From positions 248,001 to 312,000 of the forward strand of contig NZ_JAEG01000001.1 of NCBI RefSeq assembly GCF_000518785.1: a stretch of 64,000 bases of DNA. The letters are read 5' to 3'. Numbering within the stretch: position 1 is the stretch's first letter; every line of letters begins with the position of its first letter. This document shows, one piece after another, positions 43,142 to 53,055 of the stretch. The translations under genes were made by a program, and so were the position numbers. Below the pieces are notes generated by a model that did not search any database, was not told the origin of the DNA, and was given only the letters and a program-made list of their open reading frames with translations. This DNA comes from Paenirhizobium selenitireducens ATCC BAA-1503 (GTDB lineage Bacteria > Pseudomonadota > Alphaproteobacteria > Rhizobiales > Rhizobiaceae).

Positions 43142-45247
43142 ATGCGGCCAACGCTTCTCGATCCCCTGTTTGCCTCCGTCGCTTCGCTGTCCGGCGTCGG
43201 GCCGAAGCTTGCGCAATTGCTGGCGAGCCTGCTGGGCCGCGAGGATGCGGAGGACGCGCGCGTCGTCGACCTTCTGTTCCTCGCCCCCTTCCGCCTGATC
43301 GACCGGCGCAACCAGCCGGGCATTGCGCTGGCCCAACAGGGTGCGATCGTGACGATCACCGGCAGGGTCGACCGCCACCAGCCGCCGCCGCCCGGCAAGT
43401 CCAGCCTGCCCTACCGCGTCTTCCTGCACGACGAAACCGGAGAGCTGGCGCTCACCTTCTTCCGCGTCAAGGGCAACTGGCTGGAAAAGGCCCTGCCCGT
43501 CGACGAGACGATCATCGTTTCCGGCAAGGTCGACTGGTTCAACGGCCGGCCCTCCATGGTGCATCCGGACCTGATGGTGAAGGCGAGCGAAGCGGAGAAC
43601 ATGCCGCTGGTCGAGCCGGTCTATCCGCTGACCGCCGGGCTTTCGCCCAAGGTGCTCCGCAAGCAGATCGAGCACGCGGTGGAGCGGGTTCCCGAATTGC
43701 CCGAATGGGTCGATCCGGCGCTCGTCACCCGTCAGGGTTTTCCCAGCATCCGCCAGAGTTTTGTCGACCTGCACCATCCACGCGACGAAAAGGACGTCGA
43801 TCCGCAGGCCCCGGCGCGGCGGCGCCTCGCCTATGACGAATTCCTCGCCGGCCAGGTGTCGCTCGCGCTGGTGCGGCAGAAACTGCGCAAGGTGCCGGGC
43901 ACGCCGGTCAAGGCAACCGGCGAGATCTCGGACAGGATCCTCGCCGCCCTGCCCTTTTCGCCGACCGGAAGCCAGACGCTTGCGATCGCCGACATCCTGA
44001 AGGACATGTCCTCCGACACCCGTATGCTGCGGCTGCTGCAGGGCGATGTCGGGGCGGGCAAGACGCTGGTGGCCCTGCTCGCCATGGCGGCCGCGGTCGA
44101 GAGCGGTGGCCAGGCCGTGCTGATGGCGCCGACCGAGATCCTGGCGCGCCAGCACTACGCGACGATCTCGAAATTTGCCGCGAGCGCGGGCCTCAAGGTC
44201 GAGGTGCTGACGGGTCGCACCAAGGGCAAGGAGCGCGAGGCGATCACCGAGCGGATCGCATCCGGCGAGGCGCAGATCATCATCGGCACCCATGCGCTCT
44301 TCCAGGACACGGTGAACTACAAGAACCTGATGCTGGCCGTGGTCGACGAGCAGCACCGTTTCGGCGTGCATCAGCGCCTCCGCCTGACCGCCAAGGGTAT
44401 CTCCCCGCACATGCTGGTGATGACGGCGACGCCGATCCCGCGCACGTTGGTGCTTGCCGCCTTCGGCGACATGGACGTCTCCAAGCTCACCGAAAAGCCG
44501 GCCGGGCGAAAGCCGATCCAGACGGTGACCGTGCCGAGCGAGCGCACCGGCGAGATCGTCGAGCGGCTGCGCGCCGCCGTCGCGGACGGCAACAAGGCCT
44601 ACTGGATCTGCCCGCTGGTCGAGGAATCCGACGTATCCGAGTTGATGTCGGCCGAAGAACGCTTTGCCGTGTTGGAAAAGGCGATCGGCGCGCCGATCGG
44701 CCTCGTGCACGGCCGGATGAGCGGGCCGGAAAAGGATGCGGCCATGCTCGCCTTCAAGAGCGGCGAGACGCGGTTGTTGGTCGCCACCACAGTCGTCGAG
44801 GTCGGCGTCGACGTGCCGGATGCGACGATCATGGTGATCGAGCATGCCGAGCGCTTCGGGCTCGCCCAGTTGCACCAGCTGCGCGGCCGGGTCGGGCGCG
44901 GCGACGAGGCGTCGAGCTGCATCCTGCTCTACAAGGGACCGCTCGGCGAAACCGGCAAGGCGCGCCTGTCGATCCTGCGCGACAGCGAAGACGGCTTCCT
45001 GATCGCCGAGGAGGACCTGAAGCTGCGCGGCGAAGGCGAACTGCTCGGCACGCGCCAGTCCGGTACGCCGGGTTTCCGCATCGCCAGCCTCGAGGCCCAT
45101 GCCGATCTCCTGGAAATCGCCCGCAAGGACGCATCCTACCTGCTGGACCGCGATCCGGACCTGATGAGCCCGCGCGGCGAGGCCGTGCGGACCCTGCTCT
45201 ACCTGCATCGCCGCGACGAGGCGATCCGCTTCCTCCGGGCGGGGTGA
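43142..45247 (+). CDS. recG: ATP-dependent DNA helicase RecG
   Basis: A 701-residue branched-DNA helicase that regresses stalled replication forks. The N-terminal wedge domain includes the OB-fold region TITGRVDRHQPPPPG. The helicase core has Walker A GDVGAGKTLVAL, the DEQH box (VVDEQHRFGVHQR), TATPIPRT and the motif VI block QLRGRVGRGDEAS. The start at MRPTLLDPLFA fits the family. It is divergent from sdhE-mfd across a 98-base gap. Confidence 0.97.
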   Translation: MRPTLLDPLFASVASLSGVGPKLAQLLASLLGREDAEDARVVDLLFLAPFRLIDRRNQPGIALAQQGAIVTITGRVDRHQPPPPGKSSLPYRVFLHDETGELALTFFRVKGNWLEKALPVDETIIVSGKVDWFNGRPSMVHPDLMVKASEAENMPLVEPVYPLTAGLSPKVLRKQIEHAVERVPELPEWVDPALVTRQGFPSIRQSFVDLHHPRDEKDVDPQAPARRRLAYDEFLAGQVSLALVRQKLRKVPGTPVKATGEISDRILAALPFSPTGSQTLAIADILKDMSSDTRMLRLLQGDVGAGKTLVALLAMAAAVESGGQAVLMAPTEILARQHYATISKFAASAGLKVEVLTGRTKGKEREAITERIASGEAQIIIGTHALFQDTVNYKNLMLAVVDEQHRFGVHQRLRLTAKGISPHMLVMTATPIPRTLVLAAFGDMDVSKLTEKPAGRKPIQTVTVPSERTGEIVERLRAAVADGNKAYWICPLVEESDVSELMSAEERFAVLEKAIGAPIGLVHGRMSGPEKDAAMLAFKSGETRLLVATTVVEVGVDVPDATIMVIEHAERFGLAQLHQLRGRVGRGDEASSCILLYKGPLGETGKARLSILRDSEDGFLIAEEDLKLRGEGELLGTRQSGTPGFRIASLEAHADLLEIARKDASYLLDRDPDLMSPRGEAVRTLLYLHRRDEAIRFLRAG

Positions 45248-45314
45248 TGCCGCGGAAACGGGCGACAGGCGGCGTCTCTGTCCGCTGAAACAAGGTGATG
45301 AGCGACGCGCTGAG

Positions 45315-45986
45315 TCAGGCGGTGGCGTCGGGCAGCACGGGCGGCTTGTAGTCGGGCATGACGAGGCCGCCGGAGACCAGCAGCTTGGCCGCCTCCTCGG
45401 GGCTCATGTCGAGCACCTTCAGCTTGTCGCGTGGCACGAAGAGCAGGAAGCCGGCCGTCGGAACGGGCGTCGGCGGCAGAAAGACCGCGACCATCTCGAC
45501 GCCGTCCTCGTTGAGCTTTGCGGCGATCTCGCCCTTCGCCTCCGTGGCGATGAACACCAGCGCCCAGATACCGGGCGACGGAAATTCCATCAGCCCGACC
45601 TTCTTGAAGGACGAGGACTGGTCTTTCAGCACCGATTCGAAGATCTGCTTCAGGCTCTTGTAAAGTGTGCGCACCAGCGGCGTGCGATGGAAGATGCGCT
45701 CGCCGAAATCGACGATAGAGCGGCCGATCAGGTTCTTGCCGAGAAAACCGATCAGCGTGATCGTCGTGACCGCGATCAGCAGGCCGAAGCCGGGAATGGC
45801 GAACTGGAGATAGCTCTCGGGATTGTAGCGGCTGGGAATGTAGGGTTTCACCCAGCTGTCGGCCCAGTCGATAAAGGACCAGGTCAGCCAGATGGTGATG
45901 GCCACCGGCGCGCAGATGATCAGTCCCGTGAGGAAGTTGTTGCGGATGCGCGTCGCCAGCGAAATTCGCTCGGGGCTGTCGTTCAT
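45315..45986 (-). CDS. DUF502 family membrane protein
   Basis: A 223-residue protein with two membrane segments (FLTGLIICAPVAITIWLTWSF and FAIPGFGLLIAVTTITLIGFL). The conserved cytoplasmic part GERIFHRTPLVRTLYKSLKQIFE and VFLPPTPVPTAGFLLFVPRDK mark DUF502. Bacterial function is unknown; distant plant relatives (COV1) act in endomembrane trafficking. The start at MNDSPER was chosen, with an in-frame ATG at 46007 inside the preceding gene as an alternative. It lies ten bases after the GNAT gene and probably belongs to the glmS transcript. Confidence 0.9.
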   Translation of the reverse strand: MNDSPERISLATRIRNNFLTGLIICAPVAITIWLTWSFIDWADSWVKPYIPSRYNPESYLQFAIPGFGLLIAVTTITLIGFLGKNLIGRSIVDFGERIFHRTPLVRTLYKSLKQIFESVLKDQSSSFKKVGLMEFPSPGIWALVFIATEAKGEIAAKLNEDGVEMVAVFLPPTPVPTAGFLLFVPRDKLKVLDMSPEEAAKLLVSGGLVMPDYKPPVLPDATA

Positions 45987-45996
45987 CGTCTCGCCG

Positions 45997-46500
45997 TTAT
46001 GCTGCATCGCCGAAGAAAGCCGGATGGAACGCGACCATGCCCGACGGGACTTCACCGTGCAAGGGCAGGACGAGGAAATATTCGGGCGGAACACCCGTCG
46101 TCGTGAGCTCCGGCCGGGCGGTGAAACCGAACCGGTTGTAGTAGTCCGGTTCCCCGACCAGGGCGAAGCCCGAAGCGCCTTGCGCCTCCAGTCTTGCCAG
46201 GCCCTCGCGCATGAGCGCCGAGCCGATCCCGCTTCTCTGCCGGCCGGGCGCCACCGAAATCGGCCCGACACCGTACCAGCCGCCCTCACCGCCCGACAGC
46301 GTCACCGGCGAGAAGGCGACATGGCCGACGATCTGGCCCTCGTCCTCGGCGACCAGCGAAAGCGTGAGTTTGCCGAGCCGTCGCAGCCGCTCGATGATCA
46401 GCGGCTCCGACCCGTCGCTGTAGGGATGGCCGGTGAAGGCAGCCGCGGTGAGCGCGCCGATGGCGGCTTCGTCCCCGGGCGCTTCCGGCCTGATCCTCAT
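45997..46500 (-). CDS. GNAT family N-acetyltransferase (YhbS-like)
   Basis: A 167-residue acetyltransferase. Motif A for acetyl-CoA binding is VAPGRQRSGIGSALMREGL, preceded by the GHVAFSPVTL strand and followed by FALVGEPDYYNRFGF, a YhbS-type feature. The substrate is unknown. Its start overlaps the glmS stop by four bases (ATGA). That coupling could hint at an amino-sugar link, but nothing in the protein proves this. Confidence 0.92.
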   Translation of the reverse strand: MRIRPEAPGDEAAIGALTAAAFTGHPYSDGSEPLIIERLRRLGKLTLSLVAEDEGQIVGHVAFSPVTLSGGEGGWYGVGPISVAPGRQRSGIGSALMREGLARLEAQGASGFALVGEPDYYNRFGFTARPELTTTGVPPEYFLVLPLHGEVPSGMVAFHPAFFGDAA

Positions 46501-48323
46501 TCGACGGTCACCGACTTTGCCAGATTGCGCGGCTGGTCGACGTCGGTGCCCATGAACACGGCGGTGTGATAGGCGAGCAACTGGATCGGCAGCGAGAAGA
46601 CCATCGGCGAGATGACTTCCGCGACATTCGGCAGGATGATGGTCGCCATGGTCTCGAGCTTGGAGGCGGCGGCCCCCTTGTCGTCGGTGATGAAGATGAT
46701 CCGGCCGCCACGGGCCGCCACTTCCTGCATGTTCGAAACGGTCTTTTCGAAGAAGCGGTCGTGCGGAGCAATGACGATGACCGGCATGTTCTCGTCGATC
46801 AGCGCGATCGGGCCGTGCTTCAGTTCGCCGGCGGCATAGCCTTCGGCGTGAATGTAGGAGATTTCCTTGAGCTTCAGCGCGCCTTCCATGGCCAGCGGAT
46901 AGCTGGTGCCGCGGCCGAGATAGAGCACGTCCTTGTATTTCGACAAGTCGCGCGCCAGCGCTTCCATCTGCGGCTGGATGGCATTCAGCACCTGGCTCAT
47001 GATACGCGGCATTTCCGCCAGGCTCTTTACCAGCTGCTTCTCCTCGTCCGCCGAAATCGTCCCGCGCGCCTTGCCGGCAGCGATCGCCAGCGAAGCGAGA
47101 ACGGCGAGCTGGCAGGTGAAGGCCTTGGTCGAGGCAACGCCGATCTCCGGCCCGGCGAGAATCGGGAAGATGGCATCGGCCTCGCGGGCGATGGTCGATT
47201 CCTTGACGTTGACGATGGCGCCGATCTTCAGGCCTTCGTCATGGCAGTAGCGCAGCGACGCCAGCGTGTCGGCGGTCTCGCCCGACTGCGAGATGAACAG
47301 TGCCGCCTGGTCCTTGGACAGCGGCATTTCGCGGTAGCGGAACTCGGACGCGACGTCGATTTCGACCGGCAGCCGTGCATAGCGCTCGAACCAGTACTTG
47401 CCGACCAGGCCGGCGAGATAGGCCGTGCCGCAGGCGGAGATGGCAAGGCCGCGCAGGTTCTTGAAGTCGATCGCCTCGTCGATCGGCTTGACCGAGTGGC
47501 TGTGGAAATCGACATAGTGCGACAGCGCGTGCGAGATGACCTCCGGCTGCTCGTAGATTTCCTTTTCCATGAAATGGCGGTGATTGCCCTTGTCGACCAC
47601 GAAGGCGGTCGCCTGGGAAATCTGGTGCGCGCGCTCGACCGGATTGCCGGAGAAATCGATGATCTCCGCGCCATTGCGGTGAATGATGGCGCAGTCGCCG
47701 TCGACCAGATAGGCGATCTCGTTGGTGAACGGGGCGAGCGCGATCGCGTCCGAGCCGAGGAACATCTCGCCCTTGCCGAAACCGACGGCGAGCGGAGGCC
47801 CGAAGCGGGCCGCCATGATGGTGTCCGGATCGTCGGCGAACATCACGACGAGCGCATAGGCGCCCTTGACGTGGTTGAGCATGGCGAGCATCGCGGCGCG
47901 ATTGTCGAGGCCCTTGCGGCGGTACTTGGCGATCAGCTGGGCGACGATCTCGGTATCGGTCTGGGTGGTGAAGACAGCACCTTCGGCCGTCAGCTCGTCG
48001 CGCAGCTCGGAGAAGTTCTCGATGATGCCGTTATGGACGACGGCGACGCCGTCGACGAAATGCGGATGGGCATTGGTCTCGTTCGGCACGCCGTGGGTCG
48101 CCCAGCGAGTATGGGCGATGCCGATCGTGCCGGACAGCGGCTCGGAATCGAGCTTCTTCTCGAGGTTGAACAGCTTGCCCTCGGCGCGGCGGCGATCCAT
48201 CACGCCATTGTCGATGGTGGCGACGCCGGCGGAATCATAGCCGCGATATTCGAGCCGCTTCAGCGCGTCGACGAGACGCCCAGCAACCTGTTGATTACCG
48301 ACAATACCGACAATGCCGCACAT
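46497..48323 (-). CDS. glmS: Glutamine:fructose-6-phosphate aminotransferase (isomerising)
   Basis: A 608-residue enzyme making glucosamine-6-phosphate, the first step towards UDP-GlcNAc for peptidoglycan and lipopolysaccharide. The N-terminal glutaminase starts MCGIVGIVG with Cys2 as nucleophile. The two SIS isomerase domains show ACGTAYLAGLVGKYWFE and LGRGTSYPLAMEGALKLKE. The terminus PRNLAKSVTVE is the canonical GlmS tail. It follows glmU by 110 bases. Confidence 0.98.
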   Translation of the reverse strand: MCGIVGIVGNQQVAGRLVDALKRLEYRGYDSAGVATIDNGVMDRRRAEGKLFNLEKKLDSEPLSGTIGIAHTRWATHGVPNETNAHPHFVDGVAVVHNGIIENFSELRDELTAEGAVFTTQTDTEIVAQLIAKYRRKGLDNRAAMLAMLNHVKGAYALVVMFADDPDTIMAARFGPPLAVGFGKGEMFLGSDAIALAPFTNEIAYLVDGDCAIIHRNGAEIIDFSGNPVERAHQISQATAFVVDKGNHRHFMEKEIYEQPEVISHALSHYVDFHSHSVKPIDEAIDFKNLRGLAISACGTAYLAGLVGKYWFERYARLPVEIDVASEFRYREMPLSKDQAALFISQSGETADTLASLRYCHDEGLKIGAIVNVKESTIAREADAIFPILAGPEIGVASTKAFTCQLAVLASLAIAAGKARGTISADEEKQLVKSLAEMPRIMSQVLNAIQPQMEALARDLSKYKDVLYLGRGTSYPLAMEGALKLKEISYIHAEGYAAGELKHGPIALIDENMPVIVIAPHDRFFEKTVSNMQEVAARGGRIIFITDDKGAAASKLETMATIILPNVAEVISPMVFSLPIQLLAYHTAVFMGTDVDQPRNLAKSVTVE

Positions 48324-48433
48324 ACACTTCTCCGTCTGGCTTCATCCTGGGCGCCAGTCCTAATGGTTTTGCCGATTTGCGCAATCCGCGCAGCGGTCAC
48401 ATTCGATTTCGCAACGTTACGCAGTCGCAGCAA

Positions 48434-49795
48434 TCAGGACTTCGCGCTGCGGGAGGCCTTGAGCGCGTCGTTGCGGGCGCGGATCGCCTTGGCCCGTTCC
48501 GGCTTGATTTCCTGGCGGGCGCGGCCGAGCGCCAGAGCGTCGGCGGGCACATCCTCGGTGATCACGCTGCCGGAGGCGACAAAGGCGCCGGCGCCGACCG
48601 AGACTGGCGCGACCAGCGCGCTGTTGGAACCGATGAAGGCCCCATCCCCGATCCGCGTCTCGTGCTTGTTCACCCCGTCATAATTGCAGGTGATGGTGCC
48701 CGCGCCGATATTGGCATTGGCGCCGATGACGGCGTCGCCGATATAGCTCAGGTGGTTGACCTTGGCGCCCTTGCCGATCTCGGCCTTCTTCACCTCGCAG
48801 AAATTGCCGACCTTGGCGCCTTCGGCGAGATTGGCGCCGGGGCGCAGCCGGGCAAACGGCCCGACGGTCGCGCCTGCTGCCACATGCGCGCCCTCCAGAT
48901 GCGAAAATGCGTGAATGACAGCGCCACCCTCGACGGTGACGCCGGGACCGAACACCACGTTCGGCTCGATCAGCGCATCCTGGCCGATCTCCGTGTCATG
49001 GCTGAGGAAGACGGTTTCCGGTGCGATCATCGACACGCCCGAAACCATCAGTTCGTGGCGGCGGCGTTCCTGCCACAGTCGCTCGATCACCGCGAGTTCG
49101 GCGCGGTTGTTGCAGCCCGTCAGCTGGTCTTCCGGCGCATCGACGGCAACCGTGCGGCCGCCGAGCGAGCGGGCGATCTCGACGAGGTCCGTCAGATAGT
49201 ATTCGCCCTTGGCGTTGGAATTGCCGATGCGGGTGAGGAATTCGAGCGCCTTGCGGCCGTTGATCGCCATCAGGCCGCTATTGCACCAGGTGACCGTGCG
49301 TTCGGCGTCCGAAGCGTCCTTCTCCTCGCGAATGGCGATCAGTTCGCCGTCCTTGACGAGCAGGCGGCCGTAGCCGGTGGGGTGGGCGGTGTGGAAGCCG
49401 ATGACGGCCACGTCATTGCCCTCAGCCAGCGCGGCCCGCGCCGCCAGGAGCGGTTCGGCGGTGATCAGCGGCACGTCGCCATAGGCGACGAGAATATCGT
49501 CATAGCCGCGGGCGATGGCGTCGCGCGCGGCGAGCACGGCATGTCCCGTGCCCAGCCGCTCGGTCTGGATGAAGGGCGTGACGTTGACGCCGCCGATGCT
49601 GCCGGCCTTCGCAACCTTCTCCGTATCGCGCCCGACCACCAGCGCCACGTCGCTGATGCCGGACGATGCGATGCTCTTCATCACATGCGCGATCATCGGC
49701 AGGCCGGCGACGGGGTGAAGCACCTTCGACATGGACGATTTCATGCGGGTGCTTTCGCCTGCGGCGAGGATGACGGCGAGACAGCTGCGGCTCAT
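48434..49795 (-). CDS. glmU: Bifunctional GlmU (GlcN-1-P acetyltransferase / GlcNAc-1-P uridyltransferase)
   Basis: A 453-residue enzyme for the last two steps to UDP-GlcNAc. The nucleotidyltransferase P-loop is [14 protein letters not shown], with Ser where many enzymes have Gly. The second half is a left-handed beta-helix of hexapeptide repeats ([21 protein letters not shown], then [17 protein letters not shown]). GGGAG eight bases before the ATG supports the start. It is the upstream partner of glmS. Confidence 0.97.
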   Translation of the reverse strand: MSRSCLAVILAAGESTRMKSSMSKVLHPVAGLPMIAHVMKSIASSGISDVALVVGRDTEKVAKAGSIGGVNVTPFIQTERLGTGHAVLAARDAIARGYDDILVAYGDVPLITAEPLLAARAALAEGNDVAVIGFHTAHPTGYGRLLVKDGELIAIREEKDASDAERTVTWCNSGLMAINGRKALEFLTRIGNSNAKGEYYLTDLVEIARSLGGRTVAVDAPEDQLTGCNNRAELAVIERLWQERRRHELMVSGVSMIAPETVFLSHDTEIGQDALIEPNVVFGPGVTVEGGAVIHAFSHLEGAHVAAGATVGPFARLRPGANLAEGAKVGNFCEVKKAEIGKGAKVNHLSYIGDAVIGANANIGAGTITCNYDGVNKHETRIGDGAFIGSNSALVAPVSVGAGAFVASGSVITEDVPADALALGRARQEIKPERAKAIRARNDALKASRSAKS

Positions 49796-49880
49796 GATTA
49801 CTCCCAGCGGGTAGGACAGGATTCGAAAAGATCAAGCGATGGCAGTCTCATAGCAGCAACCGTTAGACGGAACCAACAGC

Positions 49881-49910
49881 AAAAGGGGCGCCGCAAAGCA
49901 GCGCCCCTTT
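49881..49910 (-). terminator. Terminator of the BMP ABC transporter operon
   Basis: AAAGGGGCGC-CGCAAAGCA-GCGCCCCTTT is a perfect 10-bp stem, followed by TTTT on the minus strand, 21 bases after the stop of the binding-protein gene. Confidence 0.82.
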
Positions 49911-49931
49911 CAAAAATCATTGCAGCCGGAA

Positions 49932-51005
49932 TTATTGCGGCAGCTTGTCGTCGACGCCGGCGATGTAGAAGTTCATGCCGAGCAGCGCGCCGTCCTCGGC
50001 CTTTTCGCCGTCCTTCAGCCAGTCCGAACCGTCCTGCTTCTTGATCGGACCGGTGAAGGGATGCAGTTCGCCGGACTTGATCTTGGCTTCGATGTCCTGC
50101 GCCATGGCCTTCACGTCGTCGGGCATGTTGGTGTAGGGCGCCATGGTCAGGATGCCGTCCTTCAGGCCGTCCCAGATCTGTTCCGACTTCCAGGTACCGT
50201 CGAGGAGCGCCTGGGTGCGCTTGATGTAGTAGGCGCCCCAGGTGTCGACGATCGCCGTCATCTGGGTTTCCGGACCGGCCTTGATCATGTCGGATGCCTG
50301 GCCGAAGGCCTTGATGCCGCGTTCGGCGGCAACCTGCATGGGCGCGGTGGTGTCGGTGTGCTGGGTCAGGATGTCCACGCCCTGGTCGATCAGGGCCTTG
50401 GCGGCGTCGGCTTCCTTGCCCGGGTCGAACCAGGTGTTGGCCCATACGACCTTGACCTTGAACTCCGGATTGACCGACTGGGCGCCGTGCATGAAGGAAT
50501 TGATGCCCATGACGACTTCCGGGATCGGGAAGGAGGCGATGTAGCCGGCGACGCCCTTCTGCGACATCTTGGCGGCGATCACGCCCTGAATGTAGCGGCC
50601 TTCATAGAAGCGCGAATTGTAGGTCGCGACATTGTCGGCGGCCTTGAAGCCGGTGGCGTGCTCGAACTTCACATCGGGGAACTTGGCGGCAACCTTGACG
50701 GTGGCGTCCATGAAGCCGAACGAGGTGGTGAAGATCAGCTTGCAGTCGGAGCGGGCGAGGCGCTCGATGGCGCGCTCTGCATCGGGGCCTTCCGGAACGC
50801 TTTCGAGGAACGGCGTTTCGATCTTGTCGCCGAAATGCGCCTGCAGCTGCTGGCGGCCGATGTCGTGGGCCTGGGTCCAGCCGCCGTCGGTCGTCGTGCC
50901 GACATAGATGAAGCAGACCTTGGTCTTGTCTTCGGCCTGGGCAGAGGCCGCGAAACTGCCGAGAACGGCAGCGCTCGTGGCGAGTGCGATAAGCATCTTT
51001 TTCAT
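49932..51005 (-). CDS. BMP family ABC transporter substrate-binding protein (nucleoside/purine type)
   Basis: A 357-residue periplasmic protein with a signal peptide (LIALATSAAVLGSFAASAQA). KVCFIYVGTTTDGGWTQAHDIGR and the GVAGYIASFPIPEVVMGINSF block are typical of the BMP/PnrA family, which binds nucleosides or related compounds. It is the last gene of a four-gene importer operon (ATPase, permease, permease, binding protein), followed by a terminator. AAGGGG precedes the ATG. The exact ligand cannot be read from the sequence. Confidence 0.93.
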   Translation of the reverse strand: MKKMLIALATSAAVLGSFAASAQAEDKTKVCFIYVGTTTDGGWTQAHDIGRQQLQAHFGDKIETPFLESVPEGPDAERAIERLARSDCKLIFTTSFGFMDATVKVAAKFPDVKFEHATGFKAADNVATYNSRFYEGRYIQGVIAAKMSQKGVAGYIASFPIPEVVMGINSFMHGAQSVNPEFKVKVVWANTWFDPGKEADAAKALIDQGVDILTQHTDTTAPMQVAAERGIKAFGQASDMIKAGPETQMTAIVDTWGAYYIKRTQALLDGTWKSEQIWDGLKDGILTMAPYTNMPDDVKAMAQDIEAKIKSGELHPFTGPIKKQDGSDWLKDGEKAEDGALLGMNFYIAGVDDKLPQ

Positions 51006-51043
51006 GGGGAACCCCTTCTGGTTGTTGACAAAGGCTTGTGTTT

Positions 51044-51964
51044 TTACCGGTCAGGCACGAACGGCTTGCCGAGCGAGGCCGGAGTGTTGATCAGCGTGGT
51101 GCGCCGATTTTGCGAGATAATCACGAGGACCACAATGGTCGCCGCATAGGGCAGCGCGGAAAGAAGCTGCGAGGGTAAACCGATGCCGAAGGCCTGGGCG
51201 TGCAGCTGGCCGATGGTGACGGCGCCGAACAGGTAGCCGCCGGCCAGCACCCGCCACGGCCGCCACGAGGCGAAGACGACCAGCGCCAGCGCGATCCAGC
51301 CGCGGCCGGCGGCCATGTTCTCGACCCATTGCGGCGTGTAGACGAGCGACAGCTGGGCGCCGGCGAGCCCGGCACAGGCGCCGCCGAACAGCACCGCGAG
51401 ATAGCGGGTGCGGATCACATGGATGCCGAGTGTGTGGGCGGAACCGTGATTGTCGCCGATCGCTCGGAGCGTCAGGCCGGACCGCGTGCGGAACAGGAAC
51501 CAGTTCACCCCGACCACCAGCAGGATGGACAGGTAGAAGATGAGGTCCTGCCTGAACAGCAGCGGGCCGAGGAACGGGATGTCGGCCAAAAGCGGAATGG
51601 CGATCGGCTGGAGCTTGACGCCGGGTACGCCGACGAAGCTCTCGCCCAGCATGCCCGACACGCCGAGACCGAGAATGGTGAGCGCCAGACCGGTCGCCAC
51701 CTGATTGGCGACCAGCGTCAGCGTGAGGAAGGCAAACAGCAGCGAGAAGACGGCGCCAGCAAGGATACCGGCACCCACCCCGATCAACGGCGAGCCGCTC
51801 AGCTGCGCGACGGCGAAGGCGCAGACCGCGCCGATGATCATCATGCCCTCGACGCCGAGATTGAGCACGCCCGAGCGTTCGGTCACGAGTTCGCCCATGG
51901 CGGCGATGACGAGCGGCGTGGAGGCCGTGATGACGGTGAGCAGGATGGCTTCGAAGATCATCAT
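51044..51964 (-). CDS. ABC transporter permease, nucleoside/simple-sugar type (second subunit)
   Basis: A 306-residue inner-membrane protein with about eight to ten hydrophobic helices. LVTERSGVLNLGVEGMMIIGAVCAF is the signature of BPD-transporter family 2 permeases of the YufQ type, and GDNHGSAHTLGIHVIRTRYLAV forms the cytoplasmic coupling loop. The start ATG overlaps the preceding permease stop by four bases. It partners the other permease to form the channel of the BMP importer. Confidence 0.93.
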   Translation of the reverse strand: MMIFEAILLTVITASTPLVIAAMGELVTERSGVLNLGVEGMMIIGAVCAFAVAQLSGSPLIGVGAGILAGAVFSLLFAFLTLTLVANQVATGLALTILGLGVSGMLGESFVGVPGVKLQPIAIPLLADIPFLGPLLFRQDLIFYLSILLVVGVNWFLFRTRSGLTLRAIGDNHGSAHTLGIHVIRTRYLAVLFGGACAGLAGAQLSLVYTPQWVENMAAGRGWIALALVVFASWRPWRVLAGGYLFGAVTIGQLHAQAFGIGLPSQLLSALPYAATIVVLVIISQNRRTTLINTPASLGKPFVPDR

Positions 51965-53055
51965 CGGCCGGCCCCCGCGATGAGCGCGCGGCCTTTGCCG
52001 AGCACGATCTTGATGCGGTAGTGGATCAGTGTGTCGCAGGACAGCACGAAGAACAGCAGAAGCCCCTGGAAGACCCGGGTCACCTTGTCGGAGACCCCGA
52101 TCGACAACTGCGCACCCTCCCCGCCGAGATAGGTCAGCGCCAGCACCAGACCCGAGGCGATGATGCCGAGCGGGTTGAGGCGGCCGAGGAAGGCGACGAT
52201 GATCGCGGTGAAGCCGTAGCCGGGGGAGATCGACGGCTGGAGGTGGCCGATCGATCCCGAGACCTCGGAGATGCCGGCAAGCCCCGCCAGCGCCCCGGAA
52301 AACAGCATGGAGAACCAAATCATGCCGCGCGAGGAGAAGCCGGCGAACCGCCCTGCCCGCTCCGACTGGCCGAGCACCACAACCTGGAAGCCCTTCAGCA
52401 TGTAGCGCATCATGAACCAGACGCCGACGGCGGCGATGATGGCGAAGGCGAAGCCCCAGTGCGCCCGGCCCGACGACAGCATTTCCGGCAGCACGCCCTC
52501 GGTGACGAAGGATCGGCTCTGCGGGAAGTTGTAGCCCGCCGGATCGCGCCAGAGGCCGCGCACCAGCCAGTCGAGGAAGAGCTGGGCGATATAGACCAGC
52601 ATCAGGCTGGTGAGGATTTCATTGGTGTTGAACCGCGCCTTGAGCAGCGCCGGGATCGCCGCATAGAGCGCGCCGCCGACCATGCCGAGGATCAGCATCA
52701 GCGGCAGGAGCAGCGGCGAATGCCATTCGTAGAACACCACCGGCAGGAACGAGCCGGTGATCGCGCCGATGGTGAACTGGCCCTCGGCGCCGATATTCCA
52801 ATTGTTCGAGCGGTAGGCGACCGACAGGCCGACGGCGATCAGGATCAGCGGCGCCGCCTTGATGGCGAGTTCATGCAGCGACCAGACCTCGAGCAGCGGC
52901 TCGATGAAGAAGCTGAACAGCGCGTCGACCGGGTCCTTGCCGAGCAGGGCGAACATCAGTCCGCCGAAGATCACGGTGAGCGCCAGCGCGACGAGCGGCG
53001 ACACGATCGCGAAGAAACCGGACATGCCGGGTCGGCGTTCGAGTTCAATGCGCAT
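51961..53055 (-). CDS. ABC transporter permease, nucleoside/simple-sugar type (first subunit)
   Basis: A 364-residue permease of the YufP type. The WNIGAEGQFTIGAITGSF motif is the counterpart of the NLGVEGMM block in its partner, and VVLGQSERAGRFAGFSSRGMIWF is the coupling region. It overlaps the ATPase gene upstream by 11 bases and the second permease gene downstream by four, so the importer is translated as a tightly coupled unit. Confidence 0.93.
   Translation of the reverse strand: MRIELERRPGMSGFFAIVSPLVALALTVIFGGLMFALLGKDPVDALFSFFIEPLLEVWSLHELAIKAAPLILIAVGLSVAYRSNNWNIGAEGQFTIGAITGSFLPVVFYEWHSPLLLPLMLILGMVGGALYAAIPALLKARFNTNEILTSLMLVYIAQLFLDWLVRGLWRDPAGYNFPQSRSFVTEGVLPEMLSSGRAHWGFAFAIIAAVGVWFMMRYMLKGFQVVVLGQSERAGRFAGFSSRGMIWFSMLFSGALAGLAGISEVSGSIGHLQPSISPGYGFTAIIVAFLGRLNPLGIIASGLVLALTYLGGEGAQLSIGVSDKVTRVFQGLLLFFVLSCDTLIHYRIKIVLGKGRALIAGAGR

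Noticed and set aside
48324..48433. A glmS ribozyme or GlmZ-type control upstream of glmS
   Set aside because: The glmS ribozyme is a Gram-positive feature, and no recognisable element was seen in the 110-base gap.
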